A stretch of DNA of 37,111 nt, from the NCBI GenBank assembly GCA_000708835.1, contig DF237697.1, positions 1 through 37,111 on the forward strand. The letters are read 5' to 3'. The stretch comes from Klebsormidium nitens. Lineage: Eukaryota > Streptophyta > Klebsormidiophyceae > Klebsormidiales > Klebsormidiaceae. The stretch's first letter is position 1, and the number at the start of each line of letters is the position of its first letter. The notes beneath the pieces are model-generated. The model made no database searches and was not told the origin of the DNA. It saw only the letters and a list, made by a program, of their open reading frames with translations. Positions 1-12,900 of this stretch are shown here, in pieces. The translations under genes and the position numbers were made by a program.

Positions 1-383
1 CGTCACAATCAGAGCCTTCCAAACTGACCAGCATAAGGGTTATCAAAAAGCAAAATGTGAGAGCATACATAAAAGGTATCAATGCCAATGCCTTTTGCTC
101 TTGGTAAAACTGCTTGAAAGTTTTCTGTGGCAGTTGCACTTAGCAGGACTATACTGGCAGTCCTATATTGGCAGGACACTACTGTAAAGCCAGGGGTAAA
201 GCCTCCTACCCAGTCATTTCAGCTGTCGGCCTGGTTCCAAAGGAATACCGCGATGGTGAGGAGTCAGCAAGACCTGGTCAGCCGTAAGCATAACATCCAG
301 TTAATGGCTGGAAGAGAGGCAGGTGTGATGACAGGTCAGCTTGAAGATGAAGCTTCAAAGTTCATCTTCATGATCTCGTGCAG
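1..383 (+). other. Intron sequence of truncated histidine kinase copy A
   Basis: No coding exon is recognisable here. By comparison with copy B, this is the 3' part of the intron before the N-box exon; it ends at a CAG acceptor at 381-383. The exon that precedes it in copy B (IEAGKM segment) has no counterpart in these bases, so the upstream exons of copy A lie outside the window. Short open frames in this stretch show no family resemblance. Confidence 0.6.
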
Positions 384-3300
384 GCACGGTTACGAGGATG
401 GTAAGGGGTGATGCGACTCGGTGCCGGCAGGTCTTCACAAACCTGATCAGCAACAGCATCAAATTCACGAAGGTAGGAGTTCTTCGTTCTCAATTAGAGA
501 CTTGAGACTTCCGCTTCATCGCGGAGCACAAGTACGCCGACTGCAGTTGCCGTGGCACAAGCAGCTTGAATGTCATGAAGAAAGTGAACTCATGATTCTA
601 TGAAGGCAGAACGGATTCCGCTTGCACCTCTAATTGACTGGTCATTGAGTAAGGACACCCGCACCGCACATCGCTGCGGTCACGCTCCTCTGAGCACGAA
701 AGAACCTATTCAATTGCATGCGAATCTAAAATGTTCTAAAATCGTTTGTGCACGAGACTATCTAATGCAATCCTTTCTATATCGCAGGAGGGACACATCC
801 TGCTGCGCTGCTACGCGATGCCCAACGAAGACTTCTGGCCCAGGCCCGGCTCCCCCGACTTGCTCCCCGACCACCCCAGTCAGGAATCTTCTATCCGGAT
901 TGCTTTTGAGGTCGAGGACACCGGCTGCGGGATCCCCCCGGAAAAGCGCAACCTCGTCTTCCAGGATTACTGCCAAGCCGACGCATCTACTACGCGCAAC
1001 CACGGCGGCACGGGCCTCGGCCTGGGGATCGTCAGAACTCTAGTCGAAATGATGGGCGGACATATTTCCATCGTCGACAAAACAGGGCCCGGGACGCTCT
1101 TCCGGTTTCACTTGGAGTTCCAGAGGGAAGCGCCGCCGAGCGGACCAGTCACGCCATCCCTTGTTCGACGGTCGGACCCCTTCTTTATCCAGGAGCCAGG
1201 CGCGCTCGCGCGCTTCCGGGTGGTTATTGGCAGCGGCCGCAGCTTGTCGCGGTCGCTCGCAGCGGCCGCGCTTCGCCGGCAGGGCGCGGCCGTGGTGGAG
1301 GCGGCGTCTTGGAGCGAAGCGCTAAAGGAGCTGCGCTGTTTGGCGGAGCTATCGGCGGAAATCCCGGCCGAGCACTTAAACCAGTTTAATGGAGAATCAC
1401 CGGAGTGGTCAGGGGCTGCCAGCAAGCAGGAGGGGCCGCTGTATTGCGCCCTGCTCTCGCTGTCGCTCTTTTCGAAGGAGCTGAGCGTGGAGGAACTAGA
1501 AGCGGCCGCGATGCAAGTGCGCGAGGCGCTGGGAGCTGCAGGTGAGCCACTCGGGTCAACGGCCTCTAAAACAGCAGAAACGAAAGGCGACGTCAAGACC
1601 TCAGAAGCAGCTTGATGTCGACGACTCCCAGAAATTCGCGAGACAGACTACCTCGGGTCCCGCTTTGACTACTGATCATGCAATGGGTCTCTGAACCATA
1701 TCGGTGTCGGTGCTTGAAACGGCCAGAACAATATTATGCGGTCAGCCGCTGAGGCTTACCCTGTATTGCAATTCAATTCAAATTGTGCATTGAAGAATGA
1801 CTCTGCTCGTCGTCGGCTGGGGACGAAAATGAAAGGGCAGCAAGCATTCAAAGCCGAAGGCCCCTACCTGCTCTTCGAACCGGACATGTTTCTCACTAAC
1901 TTGGACCTGTGTTTATTCTGCAATCTGCTCAATGAACCGTTGCTTTGCATATTCTTGAATTCCCTCTTTACGTCTCCATATTATGGTTCCTTTTGTTCAC
2001 GCCTGACTCCCTCGTTTCCTCTACTTAAAACTCCCTCGTATCATTTTGGCCGCCACTAGACTTGGTCGACCAACTCGGCATCCGTTCACCAGATATAATT
2101 TCTTTTTAAAACCCGCCGAGGCTGCCTATACCGACTTGAAGAAGCCTCGGGTGTGTATCAAGTACAAGCTTTGTCGAGTTTCCTTGGTTGCACATCGAAG
2201 GGTAGTAAGCTGGTACAGAGACTGGATTCTTCAAGAAGCAATCTGAAAGGTGGTGAATCCCGCCGGGTAACCTTTTCAGTAAGAGGTGCCTATCTGTTTC
2301 TTTAACTCAAAATGTCCATCTTACAAGTGATTTCCCGCTAGAGTTCATAGCGAGATCTTACTCTGTTCCCCGGTGTGGTTAGTCTGCATCCGATGATGGC
2401 CGAAACAGCTTGGTACTGGGGCAGGTTCCCTTGCCTTGGGTCACCAGGGTTAAAGCTCCGGCAGTCGCATCCTTAGTCCTGAAATGGAATACTACAGAAA
2501 TATTTTTCATTTCCGCCAATAATGTCCTGTCATTGGGGTAACATCGGTTTCATTGCCAGGCTCGTTCAGAACCAGGTAACTATATTCAGTTCCGAGCAGG
2601 ACTTCTACCACTTTTAACTAGCGGCCAGCTCTTCTCGTAGCCTGACACCTTGCCGCCCCTAGTTTACGTCCCTGGCTTGACCTCCAGCTCGCTCGTCGCC
2701 TGCGCAGAAAGTACGCGCCAATCAATCGACGGCCCGCGGGGTGTGGCAGTGGCGTGGGTGGTGTCAGCGACCACGCCGGCCGCGCTGCGCGACGTGCTCA
2801 AGCGCGCGGGCTTCCCAATCATCTTCAACAGGCCGCTGTATGAGTCCAAGCTGCACCGGCTGCTGCACACTCTGGCCGGGACTCGGGACCCGGACACCCC
2901 CTGCGGCTGCCCGGTGCGAACAACCGGGACGAAAAGCAATGCCTCGCACGCCCGGGCGTCCGAGCCGCTGATGTACCGGTCGGGAGACTGGAACGGGGGC
3001 GGGCTCGCGCGAATGCAGAGCGCGCCGTCGGGGACGCGGAAGGAGCGGGAAGAGGTCCACGTGGCAGATGATGACTGCATCGTGGTGGTGGGAGAGGAGG
3101 AGGGCGACACGCCTCTGCAGGGGATGGTCGTTCTGGTCGCCGAGGACAACCCGGTCCTGCAGCTGCTCGCCACTAAAACGGTGATGAGTCTGGGAGCGCA
3201 AGTTGTGACAGCGGACGACGGCGGCGCGGCGATGGACGCGATCGTGCAGCGGCGGGAGTCGACGAGCCGGCAGTTTGACTTCGTCCTTCTGGACTGCCAA

Positions 3301-3966
3301 GTAAGCTGACAAAAATACATTCATTGCTGTTTTCCACGCTTCTTCTGGCGTCTCCAGACTCAACCGTTGATTCCAGGAGTAATTTGTCCGCAAATACCTT
3401 GCTGATCGGGAAAACTGTAAAATCCTTGCGGAGACACAACGCTGCTCTTGGCAAACGCCTGGATCCCTCCTGGATCAAGGCGAGGACTCGATATTCGAAA
3501 CCAACTCCGCGTCGGGTGTGACGTCACCCCCTCAATTGTGTATGGAAGCCATAGTTGAGGCCCAAGTGGTTGCGTAGGTCGCTTGCTTGGTAGTCGGACA
3601 ATATACCCACTTCCGCAGAAAGCTTCGACGTTCTTGCTGGTGTGATGTTGACGGTAGATTCGAACACCTATCTTGTAAGTTGTGCATTTCCCGCTCATGA
3701 TTTATGGTTGACGTCGACTTCTGCAGATGCCTGTAATGAGTGGTCTCGAGGTGACTCGTCGCCTCCGCAACTTGGAAACAGCGACTCAGGAGCACACCCC
3801 GGTAATTATGCTCACAGCCAGCGCGACACCCTCTCAAGACCGCAGGACGTCCGCAGAGGCGGGGGTCGATTTGTACCTCACGAAGCCCCTGGATGCTCGC
3901 TTATTTGCTCAAAGAGTCACCGCACTTCTTCGAAAGACACGAGGCCTCGCCTCCGGCCTAGAATAG
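384..3966 (+). CDS. AHK1-like: AHK1-type hybrid histidine kinase, copy A (3' part only)
   Basis: Phosphorelay kinase cut by the left window edge. Exons: 384-472, 788-1541, 2708-3300 and 3727-3966, in phase, with stop TAG at 3964-3966. The first visible exon carries the HATPase N-box (NLISNSIKFT). The second has the G1 box (DTGCGIPP), the G2 box (GGTGLGLGIV) and a degenerate receiver-like domain. The third ends that domain (NRPLYESKLHRLL) and starts the true receiver (VAEDNPVLQ, then LLDCQ with the phospho-acceptor Asp). The fourth completes it (MPVMSGLEV, LTASAT, LTKPLD). Key residues are intact, so this is not an evident pseudogene. Family knowledge: the VAEDNPVLQ/KPLY pattern and the two-receiver layout resemble plant AHK1 osmosensors more than cytokinin receptors. 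The 2708 acceptor lies upstream of the position used in copy B and adds about eight residues. Introns do not align with copy B. The sensor region is unseen. Confidence 0.87.
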
Positions 3967-4003
3967 CTTGAGACCCCCTGAGTCACGCTCGGAGAACAAG
4001 GCG

Positions 4004-4038
4004 CGGCACGAAAAGCAGAGTAGACGTGTTGAAAGCCG
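4004..4038 (+). repeat. Conserved 3'-flank element, copy A member
   Basis: A 35-base block starting CGGCACGAAAAGCAGAG lies 38 bases after the stop codon of copy A. It recurs with a single mismatch at 15032-15066, 62 bases after the stop codon of copy B. It sits where a 3' UTR is expected. Weaker similarity continues to about 4275 (GCGGCAAC..CC..AGATTGG, then CTATAGGTG). Confidence 0.75.
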
Positions 4039-4328
4039 AGCCATCCCTCCACTTGACATATTGTCATATATAGAATATTGCTATATTGTCGGTCTGCTTT
4101 GCCTATCCAGGTGACCATTTTTGCGGCAACCCCTGAAATTGGGGGAGATTGGTTGGAACGGTAGGGTGTCGGCTAAAGTTAGTGGCGATGGGACTGTGGT
4201 ATCTCGAAACTCGGAACAAGCTTGTAATATTAAGTGTAAGTTATCCTGTACGGTAGACAATCTATGGCTTCTATAGGTGGCGCGAAGAGGAGGCAATCAA
4301 AACTTGACGTCAAACCGTGACTGAATAG

Positions 4329-4525
4329 TCCACCAGGCGTTCTGTGGCTTTGAGCGGACACCAACGTTTATGGGGTTTGCGCATCGACTGTAGGAAGAAA
4401 GCGGACGCGAAAGGAACTAGGCATCAATAAGTGCAAGAAGCTGAGGAGTGGCACTTATTGAATCTAGACAGAAAGAGCATTCACCAGGCCTTTTGGAGGC
4501 TTCGAGAGGACACTAACGTAGTTTA
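4329..4525. repeat. Pair of imperfect direct repeats
   Basis: Two units (4329-4370 and about 4480-4525) share the spaced pattern CACCAGGC, TT, GGCTT, GAG, GGACAC, AACGT and are roughly 75% alike by eye over about 42 bases. A third, weaker echo (GGCGGGGACACC) lies near 4602. They follow the 3' flank of copy A. No terminal inverted repeats or coding potential were seen. Confidence 0.5.
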
Positions 4526-6262
4526 AGAATGTGGCGGGATATCGGAACGTGAAATGATAGAAGCTGATCCCATGCGGTTCCAGTTATGGTGAACAATCGG
4601 TTTGGCGGGGACACCTTCAAACCGCGACATGAGTGACTGCAACGGAAGGAACTCGATGCGCTCGTTTCGAGCTTGTTTCCGCTCTAACTCAGACAGAGTG
4701 CAGCATGATGGGCATTGGAGAAGCCGCTCACCCGCTCACGCAAATTCTGAAGCTGTCTGAAGTCATCTTTCCCGGGAACGGTGTCATGCATACCGTGTGC
4801 TTGCAACTGTTGACTACGTACGTCCTGTTGTAGACTCTGTGATTGAACTCTTCGAAACGCAGTCGACCAGAATCATGCGCACGGGAATGGCACCCATCAA
4901 GGTGGTGCATAACTGTTGCTGGAACGGAAGGCAACTCCATATGGCTCGAGAGCGCCAAATGGTCAGATTCTGCGATGCATAAATCTGAGGGCGAGTCCAA
5001 TGATTTCATGGTCGTATAGAGTATATTGAACAAAGGCTCCCAAGCCATGGAGCCTCCTAAAAGTTATGAAGCTCTCTATGAGCATCTCTCGGCGCATTTG
5101 AACCGATTACAAACCTGGTTCACTGGACCTGCATGTTGATGACTATTTGAATGAACGAGCTCCGGCGCTCTTTCGAAACACACCAAATTACTTGGATTTT
5201 GTCATAAGAAAGGGTGAAAGAAATATCTCTTCGGTGTGAGAGTGTGAAGTTGACAAGGACGAAAATCTCTTCCGGATGAGTCTAATGTAAGGACTTGTTC
5301 GCATGTAGCTGGGGGCGGCCAGGCCGGCCGCGCCGCAGAGTGGTCGGCGGCCGGGGACCGGTCAGTCTATGGGACCGTGACCGTTCAATGTCTAAATGCA
5401 CAGCCTGTTGCCCGGCCGACCGAACCCCTGCTGCCTCAGGCGCGCCGGCCCGCACGCGCACGCCCGCGGCCATGTGATTGTTTCCGATACTTCGATTAAC
5501 TGAATATCGACGGCCGACACATTCTTTCCCTCCTCGATCCGTGGCATGCGCGAGCAGGGGTTCGTTGACAAGCCCACCGTATGGTAGTACGGGCCGCATG
5601 AAACACTGTGCTCACCATCGGTAGGTTAGTCTAGGTATGAGTTATCAAGGACTCAACATGTCAATATTGGTACCCATGTAGGTATTTGGGACATCACAAG
5701 ATACCGGGCCGGTTGTCCGATAAGTATCCGGTCACTGGCTGTCAAAAGGATAAAAGGACCGTCAATCAGCCTGACGCGTACTTGCACCAGCCAGACGCAC
5801 AGGCTGACAGTGATTGCCGCCAGGGCGCGGCCCTGGCAACTTGACGCCCTAGGCCGAGCCGCCGCTGGCTGGGAGAAACCTTTATAACCTTTATAATATA
5901 AATGTAAAGAATGCAGACATGATGACGTTGGTCTGACATCCGAAACCCACAGATCGAGCACAGATCAATCAGCTGAAAGCTCCGGCATGGCCGGACTCAT
6001 CAAACATATGTGACATTCTTGCAGCTTGCTTTTGAATGGCTGCCAGAGGTGGTCGCGCCGCGGTCAGAACCTCAGTTGGCTCCGGTCACTGTGATTGGCT
6101 GGCAGAGCCTGAGACACATTGAACTAAGTGGAATGATCCAATCTCCCAAGTTCCCGCACCTGCGGAGCTTGCAAAGTTGAAAGTGCTGTTTTGCACGTGT
6201 TAGAGGCCACGTGAGAATCTCGTAACTCCAACTGGCGGCCGCCAACTTTTAGCTATGACCTA

Positions 6263-6343
6263 TGTGGCTCGGTGTCAGAGGAATCTGGGTCTGTGTGGCT
6301 TGGTGTCAGAGTTCTTTTGGCACTCTCTGGTTCAGTGTCAGAG
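6263..6343. repeat. Three imperfect 18-base tandem repeats, period about 31
   Basis: TGTGGCTCGGTGTCAGAG at 6263-6280 recurs with changes at 6294-6311 (one mismatch) and 6326-6343, where only the GTGTCAGAG half is strict. Starts are spaced 31 and 32 bases. The array lies about 580 bases upstream of the copy B start codon. Function unknown. Confidence 0.65.
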
Positions 6344-6919
6344 TACAGAGAGTAACAACAGTAGCATGACAGATTGGCGCTTCATTTGAAGATGTGTTCA
6401 TCGGATCAGATCTGGCGTCGCAGTCCTTTACTTCTGCAACGTCTTCCCTTGCAACTTGAGTCTCACTGTTCCCAGGCTGTTCCTCAAAAGTCACCGAGTG
6501 TAGACGATCTTACCAGATGATCGGGAGGGAGAGGTGGGAGAAGATAAGCCGGGACAAGAAGGGCATTACAGAGCCTGCTTCCTTGGACCATTCAATTCGA
6601 GAGGCAGCACCTGAGGGCCGCTCTGCCATAAGGCAGCGTGATGAACAACTTGAATGGGGGGTTTGGCTCAATTATCAGGTCTTTGATGGCTATCTAGATC
6701 GAGAGCAGGTGGTACGAAAAGGGAACTGCTTGTTGCGGCAGGGGATGATAGAGCCGTTTTAGCGAGGCGGATGTGCTGATGGCCCTGAAAGTATGAGATG
6801 TAGAATCTGGCTGGCACTGCTGAAGGAGATAGAGCGAAAGACGGCGCTTGAAGGGTCCAGAGCAAGGGACTATGTGAGATTGGCGACTGATTAGGGACTT
6901 AGGGCCCTTTCTGTGAGAA

Positions 6920-9900
6920 ATGATGGTAGCTTTGGCAGAGCGCCTCAGAAAGGCGTCCCACTGGCTAACTTCACAGGAGAGAACTGGCAAGCCTCCTGAA
7001 GCGGGCTTGAGTGCGCTTACGGCAAGGAAGTCAAGCATAAACTATCCACCGGACTTGGAAGCACAGGAAGTACCGAACTTGGAAGCACAAGAACATGACG
7101 TGGCATCACAGGGCCAGGAGAAGAGAAAGTTCCGCAAGAACTATGACATTCTCATCCTTCGACTGTTGATCATGGTGAGGATAAGGACCGACTTGGGTGA
7201 TGGTCGCTGACAGTTTGGACTAGCTCACTATTCTCATCACGAAGTCCTCTCAAGGATTGAAAACCTTAAGTGCTGGAATGTTCTGATGTCTTGTGAGCTG
7301 ACCACTTATCTGCAACGTTTGGCTTTGAATCTATCGCTAGAATATTTTTCAGCAGCGCGCCACTTGCATGTTTCTAGGCACACCCATTGTGATCGTTTTT
7401 GGGGCCAGTTCTTGGATCCCTGAAAGCAGATGCTGCAGACAGCCTTCTAAACTTGGTTTCATCGCTGTCCAAATAATGCATGACGGCATAAACATAGGCT
7501 GGCAAAAATACTGGGATCTGCAGTCGGTGCACAATAGCTGGTTGTAAGAAATTTCAATAAAAAGACATAAGCTCTGCATGCAAATGCAAAGTTGACAAGG
7601 TCCAAGCCCTCCTCTAGCATTTCAGCATGTGCATACAGGAATCAAAGTCGTAGACGAGAAGACCAAGGCTACTGGGAGGACCAACTGATTGCTTTCACAG
7701 GGCCAACTCAGTGTTATCAGCTAAAGTGCTCTGATCTGTGTTTGTGGAGCGGTGCAGATAGCTTTAGAAGCTACTTGATTGTGACTGGTATCGATGAGTC
7801 ATGAAGTCCTGTGCTTTCTTGGAGGACCTACAAACTGGAAGTAGAAACGCAAACTCGTGCTTTCGAGAGACAGACTATATTTGTGGCTTCCATTGTGCAG
7901 CTTACTGCAGAACCGGAGGCTTCCGTCTATACCGGTCAACACGTTGCCGAACAGACTCTCACAGCTTCCTGTTCCAATAGAAGGGCGAATACGTCATTCT
8001 TCAAAACTAATCAGAAGAGTTCCTCCTTTCTGAGTAAACAGTATCTGACTAAGTGCTCTTCTCTTGTGCAGTTCACGCTGGCCTGCCTCCTTTCAGGCAG
8101 CACAGCCCTAACATTTTTCCTGAGCAGCGCAACGTGTGGCAATTCTCTCACTCAACTTGTCCAGTCGTATCAGAACGACCTCATAGAACGAACGTCTGAT
8201 GACGTTTTGAATCTTTTCGGGAGTGGCGACCTCTGCGCACGAGTCTTGGTCGGATCCATGCAGAGGATTCATGCTGCTCGAATAAGCTGGACGAACGACA
8301 CGCTGGACGATCTGGTACGCTCCTCTTCCTCCGAAGTTGGTGATCATCTGACCAGGTTATGCATAGAAAGGTCTCTGCCCGCCCTTATTTTAAGAGGTTC
8401 TCTGAAGTTGGCTGGAGGAGAGGTTTCAACATGGCCTCATAGTGTGTGGTCTGGAAGGTCGAAAAAGAATGTGAGGGTATGCTTCTCCTTGAGTGCTGTT
8501 GATCAAGTGATCAGGCATGCTTAGGAGGATCCCCAGCTCTGATTCTAAATGAGGTAGTCAGATTCAAACGGGACACTCCAACAACAGCATCTAGGGACAT
8601 TCAGAGCAGAATCAAAGGGCTCTCTAAACTTCTGCAGCGTCCGTTGATCACGTCGATTGTTGCAAGCTCCTGCTCACTTTTACCACAGGTACACCGAGCA
8701 ATCTTCGACACTTTTACCAACTGTGCTCAGACGTCCTCGCTAGGCTTCTTCCAAACGGACGGCACTTACACTACTATCAGTTTAGCAGACAATTCTACGG
8801 CAGTTGGCAATACCCCCTCTAGTCGAATCCAGATGAACTTCAACAACGAGACGACGCCAGCAGGTCGACTTCCTCGACGTTATTATACGGTGAGCCTGTT
8901 GAACTGGTCAGCATGCTGTGGATGAATTCCGGCTCGAGCTCGCAACCTACTGAATGACTACAGTTGTTCTTGTGAATCTGACACCGCAACTCGATTCTGA
9001 GCTTGTGAACGGAAGAGCAGCAGAATGCGCCTTTTGTTTGAAGCTTTTGGGAGTTAGCCCGTGCGCTTGCCAGACCTTATCAGCGTCTGCCAGGCTAATC
9101 AGAAGTTGACATGCGGAAGTTTTGGGAGCACCGGCACCAGTGCAGTCGATGCAAAGCTGTGTGCCTCTGTGAATTTGCGCGCAGTAGAACTACATACTGT
9201 ATAGAAAGAAACGTCTGACCTGACTTTGTGGTCAGCGTCAAAGTCGCAAATCCCGCAAACGGACATGCACTTCTCTTCCAGCAACTCACCACGTCGGAAT
9301 CGAAGACATTCGATCAACAAATGGCTACCAAAGTTTACTCACAACCGAAGCCATTCCGAACAAGCAAAGAGGGACTCTCTTCACTCCGCGATCAACCGTC
9401 ACCGTAGAAACAGAGCACGTTTTTCTTTCCTTTGTGCGACAGTATTTGGCAGAAAACACCGGCGAACCTCTTAGCCCGCCCCACGAGATCGCCAGGCTCG
9501 ATCCCCGCACCCGGGAATGGTACGTCCAGGCACTGAGCAACGCAGACGGGCTGGCCGCTCAAGTGCTGGTCGGCGCAAGCGGACGGTCCCAGTTGGCCCT
9601 CGGGCGGCGCGTCAAGCACCCCACAAACGGCGAAGTCCTCGGCGTGATCGGGCTTTCATTCTACCTGACGACGATCAGCCGATACATGAGCGAGTTCGAC
9701 CTCAAGGGGGGGCTCATGTACGTCACGAATGGGACCATGCTAGTTGCTGACACGGTGGCAGACTACCCGGCCGCCACGAACGTCTCGACGGGGTCCCTTT
9801 TACCAGCCAGCGAGTCGGCCAGTCCAGTCGTCAGAGATTCTTATGCGTACTTGCAGAGCGTGGGGCATGGCAACGTGTCCGACGCGAGCACTTTCCGCAA

Positions 9901-12900
9901 GGTGCGCTTGGGCGGACGTCCGTATTTCCTGCAGTACAAGTATCTGCAGTTCCGCAACATCGTTCTCCGGCAAGTCATGGTGCTGCCGCGTGAGTCCGTC
10001 ATGGGGTCCATTGACAGCGGCGCGCGATACACTAAAGCGATCGTCGGTGGAGTCACGGCGGCGATCTTTGCGCTAGGATCCCTGCTAATTGTGCTGTTCA
10101 CGGATCCGGTCAGCAAGGAGATGCGGCTCAAGGCGCAGGTGATTGAGAATCTGGAGGGGAGGAGGCAGGCGGAGGCGCGAGAGGAATTCAAGACGAAATT
10201 TCTGGCGAGGACCAGGTGAAGAATCTCAAGACAAAAAAAGATTCCTATTGTCAAGCATAGTATGGCTGTCAGCTTGATACGTTGCTTTGATCAATACCCA
10301 ACGGCTGTCAGTACGGAATCTCAGTAAGTCTTCTAACAATTACCAGGCCGATCAAACTGGTATCCTGCTGTACTTTCTCTCTGTACTTGCTTCAACGATG
10401 GTCGGGGCCTTCGACCAGTTCTCTCTGCATACAATCGAGCAATCTCAATCCAATTCAAGAATCCAATCTCTGAGCGAAAGAGTGCGAAAGACCTGACCGT
10501 GTTTCTTGCTGTTCATACCTGTGACTTTGATGTACAGCTGGCGTTCTCGGAATCCCGTCTTGATCTTTTTATGCAACGTGCAGCCACGACCTGCGGACCC
10601 CCTCTGCGGCCATGCTGGGGCTGCTTGACATGATCCTAGAGTCCTCGCTGGAGACCGAGCAAGCCGATAGAGTGAAGCAAGTCAAAGAGTGCGCGCTCAC
10701 GCAGCTGAACCTGCTGAACGACATCCTGGACTTCAGCAAGGTCAGCCACAACTTCCTGCGTAATCCTAGAAACATCGTCAGTAAGCCTAAAAGCTGAGGC
10801 TTGTCTTTTTGTTTTCGATCTTCCACATGCGCCAGCGCTCAGTTAGCCTTCTCTTCTTGAACCTGGCATAGCTGCTGGTCTGTGTTGCGGCAGTTAACAG
10901 TGTGCACAGCAGCATAACGCTCCACTCGAGCATCACTGGGACATGGGAACGTAATTCGCCGAACTGGAGCCTATTAGAACCTTTGAGAGCACTTTCCAAG
11001 AATTTCTTACTGGCTTTGAGATTCCTCGGAAGGCATTCATGCAGAACGTTTGAACCGAAGGACAGACATTCACAATTCATGAAAGTTTTGTCTACATGTA
11101 GTATATACATACAGGCTATTATCTTCCTCGTTGAGGTACATAAAAGCACACGGTGCCCTTGCTAATCAATAAGAGCACACTTCAGACACGCAAAAAGCAT
11201 CTTTTTGCAATCGGTGTCCCGCTGTGCAGATCGAAGCAGGGAAGATGCAGCTCGATAACGAGGTCTTCGACATAGGCAACATGCTGGAGTCTTTGACGGA
11301 CATTTTCAGCGTACAGTGCACAGCCAAGGGCCTTGAAGTCGGATTGGACATGGACAGTGAGCAACTACTCTTTTCAAGGATCAACGTGCTCCCTCTTGCT
11401 CAATGGTTTTCACCAGCGCTCTTCATGCCTCCTCTACTGACGACAGTTTTACTTGCAGAGGCGCAATCATGCTTTGAAAGATGCCACAAAACAGAAGCCG
11501 TCAACAATCCGTCATATGTAATGCTTTATGTGCTGAACGATAAATGACATTGAACTCAGTCAGATCAGTTTAGGCAGTCTGGTTCCGATTCCCCTACTCA
11601 ACAAGCTTCCTGAAAAGGTCCGCTGCCATCGGATTTTTTTGCTCTACTCTGGCCGACTGCAGCGCACAGCGACCTGATCTCCTGTACACTTCTTGTCCGC
11701 CTGTTTGCGTAGACTTGAGACCCCGAAAAAATCTCGGAAGAAACGATCAAGGCCCTGAGACACGGCAGAGGGAGAAGATCGTCAGACCTGCAGCTATTTC
11801 GTGCAGATGCGGTCCCTAGGATGGTGAGAGGCGACCCAACGCGGTGCAGGCAAATCTTCACGAACCTGCTTAGCAACAGCATCAAGTTTACCAAGGTAAG
11901 AAACCAATTCTGTGCGCAACCAAGTGTCGAGCTTGGAAGTGGCTTACAGAGCCTGATAGAGGGCCTTCACCGTCTTAAGTGGGGTTCGAGCAGGTTTTCA
12001 GAGCGCTTCTTGTCCTGCGGGCCAAAATAATAATGATCTTCGATCTCCCGCCTTTCCTTTTGCTTTTAGAGTCTCTTACAGAACGGATGCGGCAGCTGCT
12101 GGCTGTGATCTTAACTGTAAGCAGATGGTCATCATTGGCGCGACGCTCACTTTTGCGTTGTCGACCACCCTGTTGCAGGAAGGCTACGTTCTTCTGCGCT
12201 GCTACCCGCTGCCTGTCGAAGACTTCCAGGGGAGCCCCGACTTTCCCGATGTGCTTGCCAACAACCTCAATCAAAGCCCCACGGTCCGTCTCGCCTTTGA
12301 GATTGAAGACACTGGATGCGGCATCCCCCCGGAAAAGCGCGACCTCGTTTTTCAAGATTACTGCCAGGCCGACGTATCCACCACGCGCAACCACGGCGGC
12401 ACGGGCCTCGGCCTGGGGATCGTCAAAACTCTGGTTGACATGATGGGGGGTCAGATTGCCATCGTCGACAAAACAGGGCCCGGGACGCTCTTCCGGTTCC
12501 ACCTCGAATTCAAGAGGGACGACCCCACCACGCCCGCCCCGGTCACGTCCTCCCTCGTCCGCCAATCGCGCCCCTCGTTCTCACTCGGCGGGCCGCCGCC
12601 GGAGCCGCGCGCGTTCGCGCGCTTCCGCGTGGTGCTCGGGAGCGGCCGCGGCCTGTCGCGGTCGCTCGCCGCGGCCGCGCTGCGCCGGCAGGGCGCGGCC
12701 GTGGTCGAGGCGGCGTCCTGGGGCGAAGTCCTCGACGAGCTGCGTTCCTCAGCGGAGCGGTCGGGAGGACACCCCGGAACGCATTTTGGTGGGGAGTCGC
12801 CGGAGTGGGCGGGGGGCGCGGGCCACCACGGACCGCCCCTATACTGCGCGCTTCTCGCGCTGTCATTACTGCCCAAGGAGCTGAGCGTCGAACAACTCGA

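Larger units (their letters stand above)
3967..6919. other. Intergenic spacer between the two histidine kinase genes
   Basis: No convincing gene on either strand. The first 300 bases are 3' flank shared in degenerate form with copy B (conserved block 4004-4038). Two imperfect direct repeats lie at 4329-4370 and 4480-4525. Short GC-rich islands, about 5307-5475 and 5815-5875, include the palindrome CCAGGGCGCGGCCCTGG; they look like eroded mobile or simple-repeat DNA, but I recognise no element. A triple 18-base repeat lies at 6263-6343. The promoter of copy B should be in the last few hundred bases; no clear TATA box is visible. Confidence 0.5.

Noticed and set aside
12451-12876. Long minus-strand and alternate-frame open frames over the kinase exons (also 2664-3393 and 13863-14584)
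   Set aside because: They are shadows of GC-rich kinase exons whose + strand frame has clear motifs; the shadow proteins are Arg/Ser/Ala-rich without domains.
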